Positions 34,750 to 42,870 of a DNA stretch of 64,000 bases are shown here, piece after piece (position 1 is the stretch's first letter; every line of letters starts with the position of its first letter). The stretch is from Leucobacter ruminantium (GTDB lineage: Bacteria > Actinomycetota > Actinomycetes > Actinomycetales > Microbacteriaceae): positions 1 to 64,000 of the forward strand of contig NZ_JAGDYL010000007.1 in the NCBI RefSeq assembly GCF_017565705.1, given 5' to 3'. The position numbers and the translations under genes are program-made. The notes under the pieces were generated by a model that saw only the letters and a program-made list of their open reading frames with translations, searched no databases and had not been told where the DNA came from.

Positions 34750-36279
34750 ATGAGCGAGCAGCCCGCAGCCGCGCCCGTCGCGACCGAAGAGGAGATCTTC
34801 GAGCAGAAGCGGGTGCGCCTCGACAAGCGCGACAAGCTGAACGAGGGCGCCGAGCTCGGCGGGGGCGCCTACCCGGTCGCCGTGCCCGTCACCACCACCA
34901 TCGCCGAGGTGCGAGCCAAGTGGGGCCACCTCGAGACCGGCGCCGAGAGCGGAGAGACGGTCGGTGTCGCGGGCCGCGTCGTGTTCCAGCGCAACACCGG
35001 CAAGCTCTGCTTCGGCAGCATCCAGGCGGGAGACGGCGAGCGCATCCAGGTGATGCTGAGCCTCGCCGAGGTCGGAGAGGAATCGCTCGCGGCCTACAAG
35101 GAACTCGTCGATCTGGGCGACCACCTCTTCGTGCGCGGCCAGGTCATCTCGAGCCGCCGCGGCGAGCTCTCCATCATGGTCGAGGAGTGGCGGATCGCCG
35201 CCAAGGCGCTCGCCCCGCTCCCCAACATGTACGCCGAGCTGAACGAGGAGACGCGGGTGCGCCAGCGCTACCTCGACCTCATCCAGCGCCCGCAGGCCCG
35301 AACCAACGTCATCACGCGCGCCCGCACGATGGCGAGCCTGCGCAGCACCTTCGCCGATCGCGGCTTCATCGAGGTCGAGACCCCGATGCTGCAGACGATG
35401 CACGGCGGCGCCTCGGCGCGTCCGTTCGTGACGCACTCGAACGCCTTCGACACCGATCTCTACCTGCGCATCGCGCCCGAGCTCTACCTGAAGCGCGCGG
35501 TCGTCGGCGGTCTGGAGCGCGTCTTCGAGATCAACCGCAACTTCCGCAACGAGGGCGCCGACTCGACGCACAGCCCCGAGTTCGCGATGCTCGAGGCCTA
35601 CCAGGCCTACACGGACTACAACGGCATCGCCGATCTCACCCAGGAGCTGGTGCAGAACGCGGCGCTCGCAGTGAACAAGGGCACCGAGCGCGCTGGCACC
35701 CACGTCGTGCAGTGGGCGGACGGCGCCCTCTTCGACCTCGGCGGCGATTGGGATCGCATCTCGATGTACGGCACCCTTTCGGAGGCCGCCGGTCGCGAGA
35801 TCACCCCTGCGACGCCCGTGTCCGAGCTGCTCGAGATCGCCGAGGCGGAGGGCGTGCAGGTGAAGCTCCCCAACCACGGCAAGCTCGTCGAGGAGCTGTG
35901 GGAGCACTTCGTGAAGGACGGCCTCACGCGGCCCACCTTCGTGATGGACTTCCCCGTCGAGACGAGCCCGCTCACCCGCCACCACCGCTCGATCGACGGC
36001 GTCGTCGAGAAATGGGATCTCTACGTGCGCGGCTTCGAGCTGGCGACCGGCTACTCCGAACTCGTCGACCCGGTCGTGCAGCGCGAGCGCTTCGTGCAGC
36101 AGGCCGCCGAGGCCGCGCGCGGCGACGACGAGGCCATGGGCGTCGATGAGGAGTTCCTGCGCGCGCTCGAGCACGGCATGCCTCCGGCGGGCGGCATGGG
36201 CATGGGCATGGACCGCCTGCTGATGGCGCTGACGGGTCTCGGCATCCGCGAGACCATCCTCTTCCCGCTCGTCAAGTAG
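34750..36279 (+). CDS. lysS: lysine--tRNA ligase (class II)
   Basis: The 509-aa protein has an N-terminal OB-fold anticodon-binding domain (residues ~60-165: '[22 protein letters not shown]...[21 protein letters not shown]'). The class II core has motif 1 '[14 protein letters not shown]', motif 2 '[20 protein letters not shown]' and motif 3 '[15 protein letters not shown]'. ATG 34750 is preceded by GGAGGAAC and, further up, a -10-like TAGACT. It stands between the DUF2520 gene and a small membrane protein. Confidence 0.97.
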   Translation: MSEQPAAAPVATEEEIFEQKRVRLDKRDKLNEGAELGGGAYPVAVPVTTTIAEVRAKWGHLETGAESGETVGVAGRVVFQRNTGKLCFGSIQAGDGERIQVMLSLAEVGEESLAAYKELVDLGDHLFVRGQVISSRRGELSIMVEEWRIAAKALAPLPNMYAELNEETRVRQRYLDLIQRPQARTNVITRARTMASLRSTFADRGFIEVETPMLQTMHGGASARPFVTHSNAFDTDLYLRIAPELYLKRAVVGGLERVFEINRNFRNEGADSTHSPEFAMLEAYQAYTDYNGIADLTQELVQNAALAVNKGTERAGTHVVQWADGALFDLGGDWDRISMYGTLSEAAGREITPATPVSELLEIAEAEGVQVKLPNHGKLVEELWEHFVKDGLTRPTFVMDFPVETSPLTRHHRSIDGVVEKWDLYVRGFELATGYSELVDPVVQRERFVQQAAEAARGDDEAMGVDEEFLRALEHGMPPAGGMGMGMDRLLMALTGLGIRETILFPLVK

Positions 36280-36297
36280 CGGGCGGGGAGCTCCCGC

Positions 36298-36362
36298 CCG
36301 CTGATTGAGCGAGGAGCTTGTCGAGGGACCGGGTCCCCGATTCGCGCCGGGCCGACGGGGTG
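36298..36362. repeat. dispersed GATTGAGCGAGGAGC...CGAG palindromic repeat
   Basis: CCGCTGATTGAGCGAGGAGCTTGTCGAGGGACCGGGTCCCCGATTC is a diverged copy of the window's intergenic repeat. Internal GGGACCGGGTCCC is a perfect palindrome. It begins ~20 bp after the lysS stop and may terminate it. Confidence 0.5.
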
Positions 36363-36443
36363 GGGCTTCGCCTCGCCGGACCGGCCGCGAGGGGTGGCGA
36401 TCGCACAGGAAGCGCGCGGTGCGCGACCGGTAGACTGTGCAGC

Positions 36444-36623
36444 ATGGATAACTGGTGGCTGAACGCGGTGTGGTCGTTGACCCCGACCGTGCTGATCGGC
36501 CTGTTCTTCTTCTTCGTGCTGCGATCGATCCTGCGAGCGGATCGCACCGAGCGCCGCATCTACCAGCAGATCGAAGACGAGGAGCGGGCCAAGGCCGGCC
36601 TTCCCCTGCGAGAGGACTCCTGA
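36444..36623 (+). CDS. small membrane protein of unknown function
   Basis: The 59-aa protein is a single membrane helix (residues ~7-27: 'VWSLTPTVLIGLFFFFVLRSI') followed by a charged amphipathic tail (RADRTERRIYQQIEDEERAKAGL). TAGACT ends 7 nt before ATG 36444, a leaderless arrangement that supports the short form. Similar small proteins are common in Microbacteriaceae between lysS and cls-like genes (recollection, not checked). Confidence 0.75.
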   Translation: MDNWWLNAVWSLTPTVLIGLFFFFVLRSILRADRTERRIYQQIEDEERAKAGLPLREDS

Positions 36624-36685
36624 CCCCGCTCCCGGTAGAGTGAGTGCAGCCGGATACGGCGGCATACACGAACGGCGGGACATCC

Positions 36686-38167
36686 ATGGACCTCGAGTGG
36701 TTCGGCTTCAACTGGCCCTACCTCTGGACGCTGACGGTACTCATCGTCGATAACCTGATCCGCATCGTCGCGCTCTTCGTCGTGCCGCGCAATCGCCGCC
36801 CCACCGCGGGCATGGCCTGGCTGCTCGCCATCTTCGCGCTGCCGGTGCCCGGCCTGCTGCTCTTCCTTATCATCGGCAGCAAACGTCTTCCGAAGCAGCG
36901 CGAGCAGAAGCAGGAGGCCATCAACCAGCTCGTCGCCGATCTCGCCCAGCGCGAGGAGAAGAGCCTGGTCACCGTGAGCGACGACCTCGACCCGGCGGTC
37001 GAGAACGCCGTGCGGCTGGGGCGATCCCTCGGAGCGCAGCCGATGCTGCTCGGCAACACGGCCTCGATCTGCATCGATTACGAGGAATCGATCGCCCGCA
37101 TGGCCGCAGCCATCGACGAGGCCAGGGAGTACGTGCACGTCGAGTTCTACATCCTCGTGCACGATGAGGCCACCGACGGCGTATTCACGGCGATGCGCAA
37201 CGCCGTCGCCCGCGGGGTCAAGGTGCGCGTGCTGCTCGACCACATCTCGGCCGTGCGCAACCCCGGCACGAAGCGCACGGCGCAGAGCCTCACCGACCTC
37301 GGAGCGGAGTGGGCCTACATGCTGCCCGTGCGTCCCTGGCGCGGCGAGTACCAGCGCCCCGACCTGCGCAATCACCGCAAACTGCTCGTCATCGACGGGC
37401 GCGTGGGCTTCATGGGCTCCCAGAACCTCGTCGACTCGAGCTACAACAAGCCGTCGAACCGCCGCCGCGGCCTGCACTGGCGCGATCTCATGGTGCGCGT
37501 CGAAGGCCCGATCGTGCTGGGTCTCGAGGCGGTCTTCCAGGGCGACTGGTTCCTGGAGACCGGCGAGTTCCTGCGGCACCTCGCGGAAGCCGACTTCGAG
37601 GCTGAGAAGCCGGGCGAGCTCGACTGCCAGATCGTGCCGAGCGGGCCCGGTTACGCCGGCGAGAACAATCTGCAGGTCTTCGTGGCACTGCTCTATGCGG
37701 CCAGGCGCCGCATCAGCATCACGAGCCCCTACTTCGTGCCGGACGGCTCCATCATGAATGCGCTCCGGGCCGCGACCGCCCGCGGCGTCGACGTGGAGTT
37801 GTTCGTCTCTGAGATCGGCGATCAGGCCGTGGTCTATCACGCCCAGCGCTCCTACTACGAGGAGCTGCTCCGGGCCGGGGTGCGCATCTGGATGTACCGG
37901 CCGCCCTACATCCTCCACTCCAAGCACTTCACGATCGACGACACCGTCGCCGTCGTGGGGTCGTCGAACATGGATCAGCGATCCTTCGGCCTCAACATGG
38001 AGATCTCCATGGTCGTGCACGGGAAAGGCTTCATCGAGGACCTCGACCGGGTGAACGACCACTATCGAGCAAATTCCCGAGAACTCACGATCGACGAGTG
38101 GTCGCGCCAACCGCTGCGCTCGCAGCTGCTCGACGGGCTCGCGCGGCTCTCGTCCGCGCTGCAGTAG
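36686..38167 (+). CDS. cls: cardiolipin synthase (phospholipase D family)
   Basis: The 493-aa protein has two N-terminal membrane helices (~13-35 and ~45-66) and two PLD catalytic HKD motifs: 'NHRKLLVIDGRVGFMGSQN' (~235) and 'HSKHFTIDDTVAVVGSSNMDQRSF' (~418). This is the ClsA layout, forming cardiolipin from two phosphatidylglycerols at the membrane. The start is ATG 36686; an in-frame ATG 14 codons earlier reads as spacer. TAGAGT about 50 bp upstream could be the -10. Confidence 0.9.
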   Translation: MDLEWFGFNWPYLWTLTVLIVDNLIRIVALFVVPRNRRPTAGMAWLLAIFALPVPGLLLFLIIGSKRLPKQREQKQEAINQLVADLAQREEKSLVTVSDDLDPAVENAVRLGRSLGAQPMLLGNTASICIDYEESIARMAAAIDEAREYVHVEFYILVHDEATDGVFTAMRNAVARGVKVRVLLDHISAVRNPGTKRTAQSLTDLGAEWAYMLPVRPWRGEYQRPDLRNHRKLLVIDGRVGFMGSQNLVDSSYNKPSNRRRGLHWRDLMVRVEGPIVLGLEAVFQGDWFLETGEFLRHLAEADFEAEKPGELDCQIVPSGPGYAGENNLQVFVALLYAARRRISITSPYFVPDGSIMNALRAATARGVDVELFVSEIGDQAVVYHAQRSYYEELLRAGVRIWMYRPPYILHSKHFTIDDTVAVVGSSNMDQRSFGLNMEISMVVHGKGFIEDLDRVNDHYRANSRELTIDEWSRQPLRSQLLDGLARLSSALQ

Positions 38168-38364
38168 CGCCGGAGCGGCTCGAGCCCTCGCCCGATCGTG
38201 AGGGCCGACGTCTCGAGCCTGACGATGAACTCGAAATCGGTAGGTTCAGCCCGCTCTCACACCTTCGCACACGAGGAGCCGCAAAACTCCCGGCTCGGCT
38301 CGTTTTGGAATCGCGACGGATTCGTGCAACGATGCCTCTACCGAATCCGATGGAAGGAAACGCA

Positions 38365-40179
38365 ATGGCGCGTCAAACGGCTTCTCAGTCAACCCTGAAC
38401 ACCGATCCTGTGGAGCAGAGTCCCGCCGAATCGCAGACCTCGCAGGAGGCGAAGAAGGCCCCGGCCAAGAAGCCCGCTGCGAAGGCTCCGGCGAAGCGCG
38501 CGGCCTCGAAGACCTCCTCGAAGACCGCGGCGAAGCCTGCTGCGAAGGCCCCCGCGAAGCCTGCTGCCAAGGCCCCGCAGATGAAGGACGAGGCCGCGAA
38601 GGCCGATGCCGTGAGCACCGCTGCTCCGGCCCCGAAGCCGGCGGCGGAGAAGAAGTCGCTCGCCCGCCGCAAGCGTCCGCGCAAGGCGCCCGCCACCGGC
38701 CCCGTGACCATCGGCCGCAGCGGCTTCACCAAGCTCAAGAACATCTCCGAGATCCGCCACTACCTGCGCACGAGCGACACTCCGGTGTTCTTCGTCGGCG
38801 CGACGGCGTTCAACCTGCTCGGCCTCGACCGCTGGGTGCGCGGCTTCTCCTACATCAGCTACTACGACAGCTGGGACGGAACGCACCCGCGCGTCTTCTG
38901 CCCGAAGGACAAGCCCTACGTCGAGTTCGAGAGCGGCGAGCAGATCAACAACTGGCTGCTGCGCAACCACGAGGTCCGCGCGCACATCGAGCGCCGCACG
39001 CCTCCGGGCAAGCGCCCCCAGGTCGTGATGGTCTTCTTCGACGAGGAGACCGAGCGGATCTGCGAGGAGCTCGACTACGAGCTGATCCTGCCGAGCCACG
39101 CACTGCGTGAGCGGCTCGACTCCAAGATCGTGACCACGCAGATCGCCGACTCCGTCGGTGTGCCGAGCGTGCCGAACGTGCTCACGACCGTCAAGGACTG
39201 GGACGAGCTCGTCAAGGTCACGAACAAGGCGAAGCTCGGCCAGGATCTCGTCATCCAGACCGCCTACGGCGACTCGGGCAAGACCACCTACTTCGTGACG
39301 AGCGAGGCGGAGTTCGCCGCGATCGCCGACGAGGTGGTGGGCGTCGAGATCAAGGTGATGAAGCGCATCAACAACCGTCCGATCGCGATCGAGGCCGTGA
39401 ACACCCGTCACGGCACCGTGGTGGGCCCCTGCATGACCGAGATCACCGGTCACGCGGACCTGACGCCGTACCGCGGCGGCTGGGCGGGCAACGAGATGTT
39501 CCCGACCGTGCTCGACGACGAGAGCCGTCACGCGGCCGTGCAGCTCGTGCGCAAACTCGGCGACCGCCTCGGCAAGGAGGGGTACCGCGGCTTCTTCGAG
39601 GTCGACGTGCTGCTCGACACCGATACCGGCGATGTCTACCTCGGCGAGCTCAACCCACGGGTCAGCGGCGCCTCGGCGATCACGAACGTCACGGCGGGTG
39701 CCTACGCCGACGTGCCGCTGTTCGCCTTCCACCTGCTCGAGTACTCCGGCATCGACTTCGAGATCGATGTCGACGAGATCAACGCCCGCTGGGAGGAGCT
39801 CGCCTCGGAGGACGAGTGGAGCCACATGGTCATCAAGCACACGACCAACTCGGTGGAGCGCATCGACGCGGCGCCGCGTACCGGCCGCTACGTGCTCGAC
39901 CACTTCGGCAACCTCGTCTACAGCCACGGCGATCTCGACTGGCACCTCCTGACCAACGAGTCGGAGGCGTTCTTCCTCCGCATCTACCCGGAGGGCGAGT
40001 ACCGCTGGAAGGGCGCCGACCTCGGCATCCTCGTCACGAAGGCGCACCTCGAGAACAGTCACGGGGGGCTCACGCTGCACGCGAAGTACCTCATCGACGC
40101 GATCCGCGGCATGTACCGCACGACGCTCATCGAGGGAGACGAGCCGCAGCCCAAGCCTGCCCCCGCGAAGGGCAAGTAG
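38365..40179 (+). CDS. ATP-grasp (biotin carboxylase-like) protein with histone-H1-like N-terminal tail
   Basis: The 604-aa protein has residues ~25-110 as a Lys/Ala/Pro-rich tail of PAKKPAAKAPAK-type repeats, like histone H1 or HupB C-terminal tails. The rest is an ATP-grasp enzyme: 'SKIVTTQIADSVGVPSVPNV', 'YGDSGKTTYFVTS', 'EVDVLLDTDTGDVYLGELNPRVSGASAITN' (metal/ATP motif). It lacks a biotin-carrier domain, so the substrate is probably not biotin. ATG 38365 follows GGAAGGAAACGCA. A serine hydrolase gene follows 23 bp after the stop, suggesting a ligase-hydrolase pair. Product and substrate are unknown. Confidence 0.75.
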   Translation: MARQTASQSTLNTDPVEQSPAESQTSQEAKKAPAKKPAAKAPAKRAASKTSSKTAAKPAAKAPAKPAAKAPQMKDEAAKADAVSTAAPAPKPAAEKKSLARRKRPRKAPATGPVTIGRSGFTKLKNISEIRHYLRTSDTPVFFVGATAFNLLGLDRWVRGFSYISYYDSWDGTHPRVFCPKDKPYVEFESGEQINNWLLRNHEVRAHIERRTPPGKRPQVVMVFFDEETERICEELDYELILPSHALRERLDSKIVTTQIADSVGVPSVPNVLTTVKDWDELVKVTNKAKLGQDLVIQTAYGDSGKTTYFVTSEAEFAAIADEVVGVEIKVMKRINNRPIAIEAVNTRHGTVVGPCMTEITGHADLTPYRGGWAGNEMFPTVLDDESRHAAVQLVRKLGDRLGKEGYRGFFEVDVLLDTDTGDVYLGELNPRVSGASAITNVTAGAYADVPLFAFHLLEYSGIDFEIDVDEINARWEELASEDEWSHMVIKHTTNSVERIDAAPRTGRYVLDHFGNLVYSHGDLDWHLLTNESEAFFLRIYPEGEYRWKGADLGILVTKAHLENSHGGLTLHAKYLIDAIRGMYRTTLIEGDEPQPKPAPAKGK

Positions 40180-40202
40180 CCCCCGCGTGGGATACTGAAA
40201 GG

Positions 40203-41420
40203 ATGACTGCCGAGACCGAATACGGGATGAGCACGGCCTCCGGATACGGGATCGAGGTGCCGCCGCTGGACCAGTGGCAGTTCGCTCCCTACCTGCAGTG
40301 GTCGATGCAGAACATCCAGACATTCCTTCCCGTGCATCAGATTCGCCGGGGGGTGCGCGTCGCAGAGTTCGCGCACCGCCCGACGGCCCTCGAATCGTTG
40401 TCCGTGCCGCATCCCTGGGAGGATCGCAGGGCCTCCTTCACCGAGGTGATGGGGGCTACCCACACCGACGGGTGGATGGTGACCCACCGGGGAACGGTGG
40501 TCGGCGAGGAGTACCTCGGAACTCTGGCACCCGGCAGCATGCACCTGCTGATGTCGGTGTCGAAGTCGCTGACCGCGACCGTCGCGGGGCTGCTCGCGGC
40601 GAGCGGCGAGCTCGACCTCGAGCGCGAGGTCACGCACTACGTCCCGCGGCTGGCGGGTTCGGGCTACGACGGCGCGCTCGTGCGCCATCTCGTCGATATG
40701 CGCACCGGGGTGCGCTTCTCGGAGGAGTATCTGAACGAGGACGCCGAGGTGCGCCTGCTCGAGGAGGCGATCGGCTGGGCGCCGAAGAAGCATCCCGAGG
40801 TGCCCGACACGCTGCTCGCCTTTCTCGCGACCCTCGAGAAGGATGCTCCGCACGGCGGCCCGTTCTCGTACAAATCGTGCGAGACCGACGCCCTCGGCTT
40901 CGTCATCGAGGGAGCGGCGGGCGTGCACGCGGCCGAGGTGATGTCTGAGCGGCTGTGGCAGCCGATGGGTGCCGAGTTCGACGCGCACGTGGGCATCGAC
41001 ACGGCCGGCGGCGGGATGTTCGACGGCGGTGTGTCGGCGGGGGTGAGGGATCTCGCCCGCTTCGGCAATCTGTTCGTGAACGGAGGCCGCGCGCTCGACG
41101 GGGCTGCCGTGCTGCCCGGGTGGTGGGTCGCCGACACCTTCGCGGGCGGCGAGGACTCCCGGGAGGCCTTCGCGCGGGCGGAATCGCCCACTCTGATGCC
41201 GGGAGGCATGTACCGCAACGGCTTCTGGTTCCCGGGGGAGAGCGGTGACGTGATGCTCGCTCTCGGCATTCACGGCCAGATGATCTACATGAACCGCGCG
41301 ACGGGCGTGGTCGGTGTGAAGGTGTCGAGCTGGCCCACGCCTCAGGACGCCGAGAAGCTGTTCTGGACCGTGCGCGCGTTCGAGACCGCCTCTTGGGCGC
41401 TCAACCGCGGCGAGGTCTGA
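40203..41420 (+). CDS. serine hydrolase, beta-lactamase class C / NylB-like family
   Basis: The 405-aa protein has the SxxK nucleophile SVSK (LLMSVSKSLTATVAGLL, ~residue 119-122), a Tyr motif in 'FSYKSCETDALGFVIEGAAG' and C-terminal 'LALGIHGQMIYMN' replacing KTG. This order matches 6-aminohexanoate-dimer hydrolase-like enzymes, which cleave small amides or esters. No signal peptide is seen, so it is probably cytoplasmic. GATACT ends 6 nt before ATG 40203. It directly follows the ATP-grasp gene, and the two may act on the same amide-bonded metabolite (inference). Confidence 0.8.
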   Translation: MTAETEYGMSTASGYGIEVPPLDQWQFAPYLQWSMQNIQTFLPVHQIRRGVRVAEFAHRPTALESLSVPHPWEDRRASFTEVMGATHTDGWMVTHRGTVVGEEYLGTLAPGSMHLLMSVSKSLTATVAGLLAASGELDLEREVTHYVPRLAGSGYDGALVRHLVDMRTGVRFSEEYLNEDAEVRLLEEAIGWAPKKHPEVPDTLLAFLATLEKDAPHGGPFSYKSCETDALGFVIEGAAGVHAAEVMSERLWQPMGAEFDAHVGIDTAGGGMFDGGVSAGVRDLARFGNLFVNGGRALDGAAVLPGWWVADTFAGGEDSREAFARAESPTLMPGGMYRNGFWFPGESGDVMLALGIHGQMIYMNRATGVVGVKVSSWPTPQDAEKLFWTVRAFETASWALNRGEV

Positions 41421-41465
41421 CGCGGGGCTTCGTGCTCGACCCGGTCCTCGAAGCCGTTCGATGTT

Positions 41466-42779
41466 ATGGTTTCGACAGGGAGTGGAAGTGAAACGGGTCG
41501 GGGGGACCGTTCAGTCGTATCCGGTAGTAGGGACGGATCTGTGCGGAACGAAGGAAGGGCGGTCTCGTCGACCGCTGCGAAGGGGCGGGAAGACGGAGGC
41601 TCGTTCGCGGGCCTGAGCGACGTGGAGCTGTGCGTTCGCGTCGCAGCGGCGGGCTCGGACTCGGAGGAAGGCCGCGCGGCCTTCGCCGAACTGTACCGGC
41701 GATACCGCGACGCTGCGCTGTCTCGAGCCGTGGCGGCGGCGCGCCCACCGGTCTCCCCGGAGGATGTGGTCTCCGAGGCCTTCGCGAAGACTCTGCAGGC
41801 GATGGACCGCGGGCTCGGCCCCAGGGAATCGTTCGTCGGCTATCTCTTCACCGCGATCCGTTCCGAAGGGCGGCGGCGCACGAAGGTCGAGGGAGCCACC
41901 GACCTCGTGCCGGATGAGGAGCTCGACGTGCTGGCGAGCACGTCCGCCGAGGACGCGGCGGAGCGTCACGGCGAGCTCGATCAGCTGCAGCGCGCCTTCG
42001 CCTCGCTGCCCGGCGACTGGCAGCAGCTGCTGTGGCTCGTGGAGGTGGAGGGCATTCCGCAGGAGCGGGCTGCGACCCGCATCGGCGCGACACCCTCCGC
42101 GATGATCTCGCGCCTCGCTCGGGCGCGCGAGGCGCTGCGCACCGCGTATCTGCAGCAGTACGTCGACCGGGCGCCCGTCGGCTGCGGGGAGGCTCCGATG
42201 CTCCTCGCCGGTTTCGTGCGGGGCTCGCTGGGGAAGCGGCAGCACCGCGCCGTGCAGGCGCACACCGAGGAGTGCGCCGAGTGCGCCGAACAGGCGCGCC
42301 GACTGCGCACGCTGAACGGGCAACTGCGATCCTGGCTCGGGCCAGTGGTGGTCGGGGCAGCCGCGGCCGGTGGCGGCGCGGCGGCGGGGAGTGCCGCTCC
42401 CGCGTCCGCGGTCGAGGGATCGAGCCCCTCGGAAACGGCTCCGGGTGCCGCGGAGGTCCACCGGATTCCTACGGCCTTGCTCTGGGGGAGTCTCGGCGGT
42501 GCTGCGGCGCTGCTCGCCCTCGGCCTGTTCCTCCTGCTGAGCCCGGGTGGGGCTCCGCCAGCGGAGCGGGATCTCTCGCCGGTCGTGGAAGCCGAGGCCG
42601 ACCGCCCCGACGATGAGAGGGAGCCGCTCGACGATGAACAGAAGGTCGAGGGCGCCGGCGGCGAGCGCGTCGTGCAGCGCGCGGCGGATCCCTCGCGGCC
42701 TTCTCAGGTCGGGGGCGATGATCGCACGCCGCACTGGCGCCTGCTCGAGGACCGCCTGAAGCACCTGCGCGAAAAATAA
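41466..42779 (+). CDS. sigma-70 (ECF-like) factor fused to a zinc-finger anti-sigma domain and membrane segment
   Basis: The 437-aa protein has sigma region 2 at ~70-140 (FAELYRRYRDAALSRAV, DVVSEAFAKTLQAM) and region 4 at ~170-230 (LPGDWQQLLWLVEVEGIPQERAATRIG). A ZAS-like zinc finger has Cys240, His266, Cys270 and Cys273 (HxxxCxxC). An Ala/Gly-rich linker, a membrane helix at ~336-358 and an acidic outside tail follow. The usual two-protein ECF/anti-sigma pair is thus one polypeptide. ATG 41466 has no SD and overlaps a -10-like TATGGT; GTG 41541 with TAGGGACGG upstream is a plausible alternative start. Surface protein B begins 91 bp downstream, the likely target or partner. It is paralogous to the factor at 9682-10656. 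Confidence 0.85.
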   Translation: MVSTGSGSETGRGDRSVVSGSRDGSVRNEGRAVSSTAAKGREDGGSFAGLSDVELCVRVAAAGSDSEEGRAAFAELYRRYRDAALSRAVAAARPPVSPEDVVSEAFAKTLQAMDRGLGPRESFVGYLFTAIRSEGRRRTKVEGATDLVPDEELDVLASTSAEDAAERHGELDQLQRAFASLPGDWQQLLWLVEVEGIPQERAATRIGATPSAMISRLARAREALRTAYLQQYVDRAPVGCGEAPMLLAGFVRGSLGKRQHRAVQAHTEECAECAEQARRLRTLNGQLRSWLGPVVVGAAAAGGGAAAGSAAPASAVEGSSPSETAPGAAEVHRIPTALLWGSLGGAAALLALGLFLLLSPGGAPPAERDLSPVVEAEADRPDDEREPLDDEQKVEGAGGERVVQRAADPSRPSQVGGDDRTPHWRLLEDRLKHLREK

Positions 42780-42870
42780 TCTCGGAACGCTGCATGACTT
42801 CGTCGCCCGACGGGTCTCTATATGTGGGGAAGGCCTCGGCTCTACGAGGCGATCGGGTGAAAGGGACGAG

